15,910 nt of DNA from Alphaproteobacteria bacterium (GCA_003450915.1 DMEM01000185.1:1-15910); one strand, 5' to 3'; counted from the first letter of the stretch, positions 1 to 6,511 are shown. The notes: generated by a model from the sequence alone, not told the origin. Numbers and translations are program-made.

Positions 1-83
1 TCGAACAAGGGATAGCTGATTTTGGCCGTCTGGCGCGGATCCTTCAGCTCACCAAAGTACTCAGAAAAGGCATCAAGGCTCAT
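1..83 (-). CDS. ISAs1-family transposase, N-terminal fragment (cut by window edge)
   Basis: Reading leftwards from an ATG at 83-81, the frame stays open to base 1 and gives 27 codons. The protein begins MSLDAFSEYFGELKDPRQ and continues TAKISYPLF. The start 'F...F..L.DPR......HPL' with the strictly placed Asp-Pro-Arg is the N-terminal signature of ISAs1-family (H-repeat-associated) DDE transposases, where the DPR segment precedes the first membrane-like helix of the DDE_Tnp_1-associated domain. The DDE catalytic residues would lie to the left of the window, so it cannot be told whether the gene is intact. Bases 1-120 are close to 50% GC against about 30% elsewhere, which fits an acquired element. 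The family call rests on a short match. Confidence 0.72.
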   Translation of the reverse strand, partial: MSLDAFSEYFGELKDPRQTAKISYPLF

Positions 84-122
84 TATGGCGCACCCAAAAG
101 GGAGTATCAGATCATAACTCGA

Positions 123-173
123 TTAGAGGGTAAAACAGAACGATATGGTTTAAAAAAGAATGCTTACCTCTAA
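123..173. repeat. Interrupted inverted repeat near the IS boundary
   Basis: TTAGAGGGTAA at 123-133 is matched by TTACCTCTAA at 164-173 in inverse orientation, with one extra G in the left arm and 30 nt between arms. It lies at the GC-to-AT transition. It could be a weak transcriptional stop protecting the IS, or part of the element's end. No T-tract follows it, so a terminator call is not supported. Confidence 0.3.
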
Positions 174-237
174 ATAATATTTTTCAATTAGTTATAAGGA
201 ACATAAAACTAAGAAATAAACTAAAGGAGAATCAATC

Positions 238-663
238 ATGACTATATCATCACAAAATTGTGGAGCGCTTTTATTACGCCTTTCACTTGGGATAATTTTA
301 TTAGCTCATGGACTGCTTAAAATATTTGTATTTACAATCCCTGGAACAGTTGGCTTTTTTGAAAGCTTAGGTATTCCTGCATTTATTGCCTATCTTACAA
401 TTTTTGGAGAAATTGCCGGCGGAACCGCTCTAATAATTGGAGCATACACTAGACTTGTTGCTTTGCTATCCTTACCAATTTTAATAGGTGCAACATGGGT
501 ACATATCGGCAATGGATGGATGTTTTCAAACCCTAATGGGGGATGGGAATACCCCGCACTACTGATAATATTAGCAATTATTGTAATACTAATAGGCCCG
601 GGAGCTTTTGCATTTAGAAGAGTTCCTATAATTGATAAGCTAATCCCCAATTTTTTAAAATAA
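238..663 (+). CDS. DoxX family integral membrane protein
   Basis: A 141-residue hydrophobic protein with about four transmembrane helices: residues about 10-30, about 44-65, about 70-88 and about 103-124. The first helix carries the R.xLG.ILLAHGLLK pattern. The GEIAGG motif in helix 2 and G-x-Y-T-R before helix 3 are typical of the DoxX/DoxD-like family, inner-membrane proteins annotated as putative oxidoreductases. Some family members take part in redox or thiol-stress complexes; a precise role here cannot be given. The ATG is preceded by AAAGGAGA about 8 nt upstream, a good ribosome binding site. It is a single-gene unit between the IS fragment and its own terminator at 670-692. No convincing promoter is visible between the IS and the gene, so it may be transcribed from further left or from the element. 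Confidence 0.85.
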   Translation: MTISSQNCGALLLRLSLGIILLAHGLLKIFVFTIPGTVGFFESLGIPAFIAYLTIFGEIAGGTALIIGAYTRLVALLSLPILIGATWVHIGNGWMFSNPNGGWEYPALLIILAIIVILIGPGAFAFRRVPIIDKLIPNFLK

Positions 664-669
664 GTAAGA

Positions 670-692
670 AACAGCCCTTTGGCTGTTTTTTT
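670..692 (+). terminator. Rho-independent terminator of the DoxX gene
   Basis: AACAGCC (670-676), loop CTTT, GGCTGTT (681-687), followed by a run of T to 692. The perfect 7-bp GC-containing stem starts 7 nt after the DoxX stop codon. Confidence 0.88.
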
Positions 693-701
693 ATCTTTTT
701 C

Positions 702-730
702 TTGTTCTTACTAAATAATTGACATATAAT
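702..730 (+). promoter_or_regulatory. Probable sigma70-type promoter for the DUF84 gene
   Basis: A perfect TATAAT at 725-730 lies 17 bp after TTGTTC (702-707), directly behind the DoxX terminator. A consensus TTGACA at 719-724 overlaps it but has no good -10 at the right distance. A start near 737 would give a leader of about 50 nt. Confidence 0.5.
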
Positions 731-787
731 AATTTAGCTACAAATACTTATCTAAACTTCATTATATAATAAGGACAATAATAAAAT

Positions 788-1288
788 ATGAAAACAATAG
801 CTATAGGTTCACGATCACAAAAGAAACTAAACAATGTTAAAGAAGTTTTGGATAGCTTAGGTATTAATGGATATGCTTTAGAAAAATGTCAAGTTTTATC
901 AGAAGCTCCAGCACATCCAAAATCTATCGAAGAAAGCATGCAAAGTGCTATCGATATTAGTAAAAAAACTTTTGAAAAACAAAGATCAAGCATTACTATT
1001 GGCATGCAAGGAGGTATGATTATATATAATGGATCTTCAAGATATGTTTGTGTAGCTGCTGCTTTGTATAAAAATAAATCATATATTGGCTTTAGCAGTA
1101 AACTACCTATTCCTAATGGTATTCATACAGAATTAGAAAAAGGCTATGATTTAAAAAAAAGCATTAAAACATATATTCCTAAAACAGAAAACGAAGAAAC
1201 ATTAATAAAAATGATTTCTTTTAGAGAAGAAATGTTTAAAGAGGCTTTAATAAATCTATTCTTACAGTTACAATCAGAACTAGACTAA
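788..1288 (+). CDS. DUF84/YjjX-type inosine/xanthosine triphosphatase-like protein
   Basis: A 166-residue protein beginning KTIAIGSRSQKKLNNVKEV. This matches the nucleotide-binding start 'K.AVGS.N..K..AV' of the DUF84 (YjjX) family, relatives of the Ham1/ITPase house-cleaning enzymes that hydrolyse deaminated purine NTPs. Further family marks are the S-x-E-E-S-x-x-x-A-I helix (about 47-56), a central G-x-x-G-G strand (72-76) and 'GFSSKLPIP' with 'ELEKGYDL' downstream. The family's VG-[LI]-E-GG motif reads GMQGG here, so the usual metal- or substrate-binding Glu is Gln74, which may alter activity. An AAGGA ribosome site lies 12 nt before the ATG. Its stop codon overlaps that of the convergent recF by 4 bp, with no terminator between them. 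Confidence 0.75.
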   Translation: MKTIAIGSRSQKKLNNVKEVLDSLGINGYALEKCQVLSEAPAHPKSIEESMQSAIDISKKTFEKQRSSITIGMQGGMIIYNGSSRYVCVAAALYKNKSYIGFSSKLPIPNGIHTELEKGYDLKKSIKTYIPKTENEETLIKMISFREEMFKEALINLFLQLQSELD

Positions 1289-2391
1289 TCTAGGTTTACA
1301 AAACCTTTATCTATATTCATAAACACAGCTTTATTTTTAAGAACTTCAAAGTCCGACTTTCTAACACCTGTTAAGAAAGTTTGCACATCTAGCTGTTCTA
1401 AGTTATCGAACAGGTATTGCTTATTCTTATCATCTAAGTGTGATGTAATCTCATCAATAAGCAAACATATAGAGCTATTATCAAGCGATTTAATAACCTT
1501 AACATGACCGATAATAAGATCAATTAAAGCCTTTTTATGTTGCCCCATTGATGAAGACTCTAATAATAGTTCCGGGTTAGATCTATATCCTTTAATATCA
1601 CTTTTATGAATGCCAAAGTTAGTACTGTTGATTCTTAAATCTTTAATGCGATTAAATTTTAAAATTTCAAACCACTTTTCAACCAATTCATCAAACTCAA
1701 CATCTTCAATTTGAATTTTGAAGTTTTTTTCAACAGGGCCAACATACTCAAACTGCAAATCATAATCAGCAAGAATAGTGTTTAATTTAGAAATATATCT
1801 CATTCTTGATTTTAATATATCAACGCCTAAAACTGCTACTTCTTGTTCTAACTTATCAAGCCAAATACCTTCTGTTTTACCAGACTGTAAAAGCTTCATT
1901 CTATTTTGCAATAAATAATTATATGTTGTTACGTTTTTAGCTAAGTTTTTATCAAGCGAATAAACTAAACGATCGAAGAAATCACGACGCGGTTTTTTTG
2001 AATCATAAAAAAGCCTGTCTGAAGCTGGAGTTACCCAACATACATTACCAAGCATGCTTAATTGACTTAAGCGTTGTAACTTTTCATTATCAATAAAGAA
2101 TTCTTTTTTATTAGCTTGATAAGTAAGCTTAATTTCAATATCATCAAGACCTTCACCAGACCCTAAAGTTGCTAAAACACCAAAGCCTTTAGCCTTATAA
2201 TTAATAACTTCACTTAGTTTAGCCTTTTGCATTCCCTTAGATGAATTAAGTAGAGAAATAGCTTCTAGAATAGAGGTTTTACCTGCGCCATTGTCTCCAT
2301 AAAGCACAAAAAAGTTAAAAGCAGAGTCAAATTCAAGCTCTGCTTTTTCAATATTTCTAAAGTCTATCATTCTTAACTTTTTTAAGTGCAT
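1285..2391 (-). CDS. recF: DNA replication/repair protein RecF
   Basis: A 368-residue SMC-like ABC ATPase that acts with RecO and RecR to load RecA at single-strand gaps. Visible features: the N-terminal 'LKKLRMIDFRNIEKAELEF' strand-turn-strand, Walker A GDNGAGKTS (32-40), the 'PASDRLFYDSKKPRRDFFDRLV' segment, the ABC signature region SMGQHK (281-286), Walker B ICLLIDE (308-314) and the D-loop SHLD. The usual RecF signature is STGEQK, so the signature helix is divergent here. The gene follows dnaN by 116 nt on the same strand, the classical dnaN-recF order; dnaA and gyrB are not adjacent. A GAGAG sequence lies about 9 nt before the ATG. The 3' end overlaps the convergent DUF84 gene by 4 bp. 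Confidence 0.93.
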   Translation of the reverse strand: MHLKKLRMIDFRNIEKAELEFDSAFNFFVLYGDNGAGKTSILEAISLLNSSKGMQKAKLSEVINYKAKGFGVLATLGSGEGLDDIEIKLTYQANKKEFFIDNEKLQRLSQLSMLGNVCWVTPASDRLFYDSKKPRRDFFDRLVYSLDKNLAKNVTTYNYLLQNRMKLLQSGKTEGIWLDKLEQEVAVLGVDILKSRMRYISKLNTILADYDLQFEYVGPVEKNFKIQIEDVEFDELVEKWFEILKFNRIKDLRINSTNFGIHKSDIKGYRSNPELLLESSSMGQHKKALIDLIIGHVKVIKSLDNSSICLLIDEITSHLDDKNKQYLFDNLEQLDVQTFLTGVRKSDFEVLKNKAVFMNIDKGFVNLD

Positions 2392-2507
2392 TTAATAACT
2401 CTCAATTATATTATGAGTGTTTCAATATTCACAGAGATTTTGTCTTTTAAACAAAGGAAGTGTATGAAAATACACGACGACTTTTAAAGCCAAAATATCA
2501 AAGAATA

Positions 2508-3632
2508 TTAAACCCTCATTGGCATTAGCACGTATAGGCTATTGATATCTTTCGGATCTTGTAACACTACAGGTGCTTGACCAGCTGCTTTGAATTCAAA
2601 TTTAATTTCATCATTTTCAATTAACTTACCTAAGTCTGCTAGATATTGAGCATTGAAACCGATTGTTACTTCTTCTGAACCGCTGTATGAAACTTCGATT
2701 TCTTCTTTAGCTTCTTCTGAATCTGTGTTATGAGCTTCAACTTTTAGTAAGTTTGAGCCAACTTCAAATTTAACTGATCTTGATTTTTCGTTTGAAAGAA
2801 TCGCAACACGTTCAACAACTTGTAAAAGAGCTTGTTTTGAAATTACCATTTCAATTTCATTTGTTTGAGGAATAACTCTGTTATAGTCCGGGAATGTGCT
2901 ATCAATTAATCTTGTTGTAAGAACTAAGTCACCAGCGATAAATTGAGCTTTTGATTCAGCAACTTCAACTTTAATTGCAGGAACATCTCTTGAAACTGAT
3001 ACTAACTTATCAACAGCTTTTCTTGGTAAGATAACACCAGGCATATTGCTAGCACCTGCAGGAAGAGGCATAACTGATTTAGATAATCTGTGACCGTCTG
3101 TTGCTACAAAGCATAGCACATCTTCATCATTTGTACCTTTTGCAACGTGCATATAAATACCGTTTAGGTATTGTCTTGAATCATCTTTTGACGATGCAAA
3201 TAGTGAACGAGTTAAGATTTTTCTAAAACCTTCTGCTTCTACTTCAAATGAGCAATCTGATGAAACACCTTGAGTCGGTGGAAAACTTTCAGCATTAATA
3301 CATGCAACGTTAAATCTAGCTTTACCTGAAGTAATAGTCATTCTATCCGCGTTCATATCAACTACTACTGATAATGCAACACCTTCAGACAATTTTTTAA
3401 CGATTTCATTAAGCTTAGCAGCATTTACTGTTGTAGTACCTTCTACTTCTACAGTTGCATCAATAACACCTTCAAGTGTAATATCATTATCTGTTGCTGT
3501 AGCTTTTAGCTTACCATCTTTAAGTTCAATTTTTACATTAGAAAGCACTGGAACACTGTTTCTTTTTTCGATAACAGAGTTCATCGGGTCTAACATTTTT
3601 AATAAGCTGTCTCTTGAAACTGAAAATTTCAT
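2508..3632 (-). CDS. dnaN: DNA polymerase III subunit beta (sliding clamp)
   Basis: A 374-residue protein with the beta-clamp pattern across its three repeated domains. The N-terminus MKFSVSRDSLLKMLDPMNSVIEKR leads into 'PVLSNVKIEL' and '.ATDNDITLEG', the centre has 'LCFVATDGHRLS' and 'IDSTFPDYNRVIP', and the C-terminus is YVLMPMRV, the conserved MPMR tail that helps form the pocket for clamp-binding peptides. The ring tethers DNA polymerase III and is contacted by many repair proteins. Length is normal. The ATG has a TGAGGAA ribosome site and a strong promoter (3673-3701). Together with the downstream recF it forms a short replication/repair operon on the minus strand. Confidence 0.98.
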   Translation of the reverse strand: MKFSVSRDSLLKMLDPMNSVIEKRNSVPVLSNVKIELKDGKLKATATDNDITLEGVIDATVEVEGTTTVNAAKLNEIVKKLSEGVALSVVVDMNADRMTITSGKARFNVACINAESFPPTQGVSSDCSFEVEAEGFRKILTRSLFASSKDDSRQYLNGIYMHVAKGTNDEDVLCFVATDGHRLSKSVMPLPAGASNMPGVILPRKAVDKLVSVSRDVPAIKVEVAESKAQFIAGDLVLTTRLIDSTFPDYNRVIPQTNEIEMVISKQALLQVVERVAILSNEKSRSVKFEVGSNLLKVEAHNTDSEEAKEEIEVSYSGSEEVTIGFNAQYLADLGKLIENDEIKFEFKAAGQAPVVLQDPKDINSLYVLMPMRV

Positions 3633-3672
3633 AAATCATTCCTCATTGATTAAATTATTATTTCTACAATAA

Positions 3673-3701
3673 ATAATACCATATGCTATTAATTTTCTCA
3701 A
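3673..3701 (-). promoter_or_regulatory. Sigma70-type promoter of dnaN-recF
   Basis: Read on the minus strand: TTGAGA (3701-3696), a 17-bp spacer, TATTAT (3678-3673). Transcription would start near 3666, about 33 nt before the dnaN ATG. It lies just downstream of the atpI terminator, so dnaN is uncoupled from the operon before it. Confidence 0.65.
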
Positions 3702-3713
3702 GCTAAATTAATT

Positions 3714-3747
3714 AAAAAAAGAGCCTAAAATTTAAGCTCTTTTTTTA
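3714..3747 (-). terminator. Rho-independent terminator of the dciA-dsbA-atpI operon (bidirectional-looking)
   Basis: On the minus strand the transcript reads AAAAAAAGAGC (3746-3736), an AT-rich loop, then GCTC at 3724-3721 and a run of T to 3714. It begins right after the atpI stop codon. Poly-A and poly-T flank both sides, so it could also stop plus-strand transcription. Confidence 0.85.
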
Positions 3748-3749
3748 TT

Positions 3750-4004
3750 TTATTTCATTACTTTCCAAAGATGCCTAAAACCTGAGGCAAATCCTAAAAA
3801 TAGTAATAAAAGTAAGAATAAAGGTGCTGTATCAAAATACTTATCAAGACCTATCCCCATAAAAAGACCGACAATAACATGCATCACAAAACTAATACCT
3901 AAAACATATCCTGTTGCTGGATTTTCCTGAGGTGTGTTTTCTTCTTCATGTAGTTTGTATTTTTTAGACATTTCATCTAATTTTTTATCAAAGTCTTTTT
4001 TCAT
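3750..4004 (-). CDS. atpI: AtpI/AtpZ-like small membrane protein of ATP synthase
   Basis: An 84-residue protein with a charged N-terminus (residues 1-30, Lys/Glu-rich) and two transmembrane helices (about 33-52 and 60-77). The pattern 'GISFVMHVIVGLFMGIGLDKYFDTAPLFLLLLLFLGFASGFRHLWK' matches the AtpI/AtpZ family through its G-x-x-L-D-K/R after helix 1 and G-F-x-x-G-F-R-x-L at the end of helix 2. In alphaproteobacteria this protein normally opens the F0 operon and helps c-ring assembly or ion supply. Here it is the last gene of an operon with dciA and dsbA and no atpB follows. There is no recognisable Shine-Dalgarno before the ATG. Family fairly sure; function inferred. Confidence 0.75.
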   Translation of the reverse strand: MKKDFDKKLDEMSKKYKLHEEENTPQENPATGYVLGISFVMHVIVGLFMGIGLDKYFDTAPLFLLLLLFLGFASGFRHLWKVMK

Positions 4005-4038
4005 AGTGGTATTTTATTTCTATTTGATTGTAATAAAA

Positions 4039-4629
4039 TTATTCACCTAATTCAGCTTGAATTAAAGCTCTAATTCTTTCATAACCTAGGTTACCTCTGT
4101 ACATTTTACCATTAATGAAGAATGATGGAGTTGAGTTAACACCTAGAGAAATACCTGAGTTCTTCATTTCTTGTACTTGCTGATGAATTTTAGGATTTAA
4201 AATACATTCTTGAACTTTTTCAGCTGTCATACCACCCATTTTAGCAATATTTGTAATTGCTTCTAGTTTATCATTAGACATAATCCATTGCTTTTGAGAT
4301 GCAAAGTATGCTGATACAAAGTTATAATATGACTCTTTAGGAGCACATCTTGAAACTTTTGAAACTGCAAGTGCTAACTCATCTAGAGGCATATCTCTAA
4401 AAGCATAAGCAACTTTACCTGTTTCTACAAATTCTTTTTTTAGAGGTTGAACAATTTGCTTATCAAATGTAGCACAGTGCCCACATGTCATTGATGCATA
4501 TTCAATAAATGTTACAGGTGCTGTAAGCTTACCTACTACATTATCTGATGCTACAAAATTTGTATAATCTTCAGCTGATGCATTAAAACTAAAACCTAGC
4601 GCTAACAAAGCTACAAGTGTTTTTTTCAT
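4039..4629 (-). CDS. dsbA: DsbA-family periplasmic thiol:disulfide oxidoreductase
   Basis: A 196-residue exported protein. Residues 1-19 form a signal peptide (KK, hydrophobic core, cleavage after ASA). The active site is C49-G-H-C52 in 'EYASMTCGHC', and the cis-proline loop is 'VNSTPSFFING' with Pro168. Two further cysteines, C95 and C142, lie in the inserted helical domain, as in alphaproteobacterial DsbA proteins that carry a second disulfide. It would oxidise cysteines of secreted proteins in the periplasm, and would need a DsbB-type partner that is not in the window. AAAGGGGAA lies about 6 nt before the ATG. It sits 19 nt after dciA and 34 nt before atpI on the same strand, so the three are probably co-transcribed. 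Confidence 0.9.
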   Translation of the reverse strand: MKKTLVALLALGFSFNASAEDYTNFVASDNVVGKLTAPVTFIEYASMTCGHCATFDKQIVQPLKKEFVETGKVAYAFRDMPLDELALAVSKVSRCAPKESYYNFVSAYFASQKQWIMSNDKLEAITNIAKMGGMTAEKVQECILNPKIHQQVQEMKNSGISLGVNSTPSFFINGKMYRGNLGYERIRALIQAELGE

Positions 4630-4648
4630 AAATATTCCCCTTTATTAA

Positions 4649-5110
4649 TTATTTTAAATTCTTATTAAAATTATCGATGGTTTCTTTTTCTATTAGTGCC
4701 ATAAAATCAATTAAAGTTTTCTTTAATTTTTCATCTTTAACATCATTACACATAGCTTTTGCTCTAACAAAACACCCATCATCTGGCTTTGCTACAGTTT
4801 TATGCTGATTTTCATCACAATCATTAAATCTTTTTTGCAAAGTCGTTATTTTTTCAACTGCTTTATAACCAAAAAACTGGTTTATTTTTTCAATTAAAAT
4901 TGGAGATTTAAAGGCAATGTCAGTTGCTACCGCACTATTTTGAACCATAACATGTAAAATTTTATTTTTTAATTTTATTGGTTTTACTTGACTATGAAGA
5001 GCAGAACCCATAATATTTTTCCAGCAAGAAAAAATTCTTACTTCATTAAACCCATTTTTTAAAGCAATAGGTTTGATTATTTTTTCGAGATTACTGGTAA
5101 CTTTCTTCAT
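4649..5110 (-). CDS. DciA-like DUF721 protein (replicative helicase loader family)
   Basis: A 153-residue protein whose first 100 residues match the DUF721/DciA pattern: an early helix, then 'CWKNIMGSALHSQVKPIKLKNKILHVMVQNSAVATDIAF' with Trp30, the 'W..I.G..L...T.P..L..G.L.V.V..SA' signature, followed by 'LIEKINQFFG...V..I'. DciA family members interact with DnaB and support helicase loading in bacteria that lack DnaC/DnaI. The C-terminal third is charged and not conserved. In alphaproteobacteria DUF721 commonly sits between mutY and a small dsbA; the dsbA neighbour is kept here but mutY is replaced by the divergent truB. The ATG has no Shine-Dalgarno and lies only 7 nt beyond a consensus -10 box, suggesting a leaderless mRNA. 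Confidence 0.75.
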   Translation of the reverse strand: MKKVTSNLEKIIKPIALKNGFNEVRIFSCWKNIMGSALHSQVKPIKLKNKILHVMVQNSAVATDIAFKSPILIEKINQFFGYKAVEKITTLQKRFNDCDENQHKTVAKPDDGCFVRAKAMCNDVKDEKLKKTLIDFMALIEKETIDNFNKNLK

Positions 5111-5117
5111 AGGCTAA

Positions 5118-5146
5118 ATTATAAGGATAGAATAAAAATTATGCAA
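5118..5146 (-). promoter_or_regulatory. Promoter of the dciA-dsbA-atpI operon, predicting a leaderless mRNA
   Basis: On the minus strand TTGCAT (5146-5141) is followed by a 17-bp spacer and a perfect TATAAT (5123-5118). The expected start, 6-8 nt further on, falls at 5112-5110, the position of the dciA ATG. The -35 box coincides with the ATG-CAA start of truB on the other strand. Confidence 0.65.
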
Positions 5147-6052
5147 GCTAAAAAACAAAATATTCACGGCTTTTTGAATTTATATAAAGAAAAAGGTATA
5201 AGCTCAAATCAAGCTTTAGGAAAACTAAAAAAGATTCTGCACCCTAAAAAAATTGGGCATGGCGGAACATTAGATGTTATGGCAGAAGGTGTTTTACCAA
5301 TTGCATTTGGTGAAGCTACTAAAACCCTACAATTTATTTTAGATGGTGATAAAGAATATGAATTTGAATTGACATGGGGTTTTGAAACTGACACTTTTGA
5401 CTTAGAAGGTGAAGTAACAAAGCGTACTGATTATATTCCAACACAAGAAGAAATTGAAGCTAAACTAGCTGATTTTACAGGTCTTATTGAACAAATTCCA
5501 CCAGCGTACTCAGCTTTAAAGTTTAATGGTAAAAATGCTTATGAACTAGCACGTGCTGGTCAAGAAGTTGACATGACTAAAAAGAAAAGAAATATCACAG
5601 TTTATGAATTTGAATTATTAAAACATGAAGATAATAAAACATTTTTAAGAGCAGCTGTTTCAAAAGGAACATACATTAGAACCTTAGGTATTGATTTAGC
5701 AAGAAGCTTAGGCACAACAGCAACTGTATCGCAACTAATAAGAACAAAAGCAACAAAATTTGACAAAAATTCAAGTATTTGCATAAAAAAACTTGACGAA
5801 TTAGCAAAAAATACTCATAATAGTCAAGATTTGTTATTAAACGTTGATATAGTACTGGACGATATCCCGGTATTTATTGCTTCAGACAGCCAAGCTGCTG
5901 ATTTGAAGAACGGACAAATCAAGTTTGTTTTACAAGATATTGGTTTATATAGAGTCTATAATGAAGAGAACGTTCTTCTATCTATTGTCGAAAACTTCGG
6001 CGAATCAATCAAAATCTTACGAAACTTTAATTTAACTGATATTGGTAAATAA
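5141..6052 (+). CDS. truB: tRNA pseudouridine(55) synthase TruB
   Basis: A 303-residue enzyme that converts U55 of the tRNA T-loop to pseudouridine. The N-terminal 'GFLNLYKEKGISSNQAL' and the catalytic loop GHGGTLDVMAEGVLPIAFG with catalytic Asp45 are clear; the residue after Asp is Val where most homologues have Pro. 'PPAYSALKFNGKNAYELARAG' and 'SKGTYIRTLGIDLARSLG' are the other family blocks, and the C-terminal 60 residues are PUA-like. An AAGGA ribosome site precedes the ATG. The 30-bp gap to the divergent dciA is too short for a separate upstream promoter, so the truB promoter probably lies inside the dciA 5' end. rpsO follows after 56 nt on the same strand. Confidence 0.95.
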   Translation: MQAKKQNIHGFLNLYKEKGISSNQALGKLKKILHPKKIGHGGTLDVMAEGVLPIAFGEATKTLQFILDGDKEYEFELTWGFETDTFDLEGEVTKRTDYIPTQEEIEAKLADFTGLIEQIPPAYSALKFNGKNAYELARAGQEVDMTKKKRNITVYEFELLKHEDNKTFLRAAVSKGTYIRTLGIDLARSLGTTATVSQLIRTKATKFDKNSSICIKKLDELAKNTHNSQDLLLNVDIVLDDIPVFIASDSQAADLKNGQIKFVLQDIGLYRVYNEENVLLSIVENFGESIKILRNFNLTDIGK

Positions 6053-6108
6053 CTATTGGTTATTATTAGCTATTTGTTATTTACTAGCTGAAAAAAGGAA
6101 AATAGGAA

Positions 6109-6378
6109 ATGACTATTTCTACAGAAAAAACAGCAGAGCTAATCGAAAAATTCGGTGGCGAAGCTAAAAATTCAGGTTTAACTGAAGTTCAAATCGCAAT
6201 TCTATCAGAAAGAATTGCTAACCTAACTGAGCACTTCAAAACTCATAAAAAAGATAACCACGGTAGAAGAGGTCTTATCGCATTAGTTTCTAAGCGTCGT
6301 AACCTACAAAAATACCTTAAGAAAAAAGATGCAGCTCGTTACCAAAAACTAATTGCAGAATTAGGTTTAAGAAAATAA
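6109..6378 (+). CDS. rpsO: 30S ribosomal protein S15
   Basis: An 89-residue protein of standard S15 length. 'TGSAEVQIAILTERI' is represented by LTEVQIAILSERIANLTEHFK, followed by the HKKDNHGRRGLIALVSKRRNLQKYLKKKD block that binds the 16S rRNA central domain, and 'Y..LI..LGLRK' at the end. The ribosome site is AGGAAAATAGGAA before the ATG. It is probably co-transcribed with truB, the common truB-rpsO arrangement, and is followed by two terminators instead of pnp. The 56-nt gap before it contains an AGCTA/TAGCT hairpin that might serve S15 autoregulation, but this is weak. Confidence 0.98.
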   Translation: MTISTEKTAELIEKFGGEAKNSGLTEVQIAILSERIANLTEHFKTHKKDNHGRRGLIALVSKRRNLQKYLKKKDAARYQKLIAELGLRK

Positions 6379-6440
6379 TTAAATTTATTAACTTAAATTA
6401 AATCTTAAGAATAAAATTTCAGTCAAAATTAAAAACTATA

Positions 6441-6460
6441 AAAAGCAATTTTGCTTTTTT
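6441..6460 (+). terminator. First terminator after rpsO
   Basis: AAAAGCA (6441-6447), loop ATTT, TGCTTTT (6452-6458) running into T6. The stem is perfect but AT-rich and starts about 60 nt after the rpsO stop. Confidence 0.7.
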
Positions 6461-6479
6461 CTATAACTAACAACACTTT

Positions 6480-6511
6480 AAGTACTCTGTTAATTCAGGG
6501 TACTTTTTTAT
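6480..6511 (+). terminator. Second, stronger terminator after rpsO
   Basis: AAGTACTCTG (6480-6489) pairs with CAGGGTACTT (6496-6505) over 10 positions with one U-G wobble, with loop TTAATT and a T-run to 6510. It is in tandem with the hairpin 20 nt upstream. Confidence 0.85.

Larger units (their letters stand above)
1..175 (-). mobile_element. End of an ISAs1-like insertion sequence (outer boundary uncertain)
   Basis: The transposase start at 83 places the left-facing IS end somewhere between 84 and about 175, where composition drops from near 50% GC to the local AT-rich level. No terminal inverted repeat or target duplication can be identified because the other end lies outside the window. 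The right limit given is an estimate from the composition change. Confidence 0.4.

Noticed and set aside
3..173. Open plus-strand frame of 56 codons running in from the left edge
   Set aside because: It lies antisense to the better-supported transposase start, shows no family pattern I recognise, and its length is explained by the GC-rich codon phase of the transposase.
2460..2475. GTGTAT-GAAA-ATACAC hairpin between dnaN and recF as a terminator
   Set aside because: The stem is 6 bp and no U-tract follows on the minus strand; recF most likely shares the dnaN transcript.
6053..6108. Separate promoter for rpsO
   Set aside because: TTGGTT at 6056 has no matching -10 at a usable spacing; co-transcription with truB is simpler.
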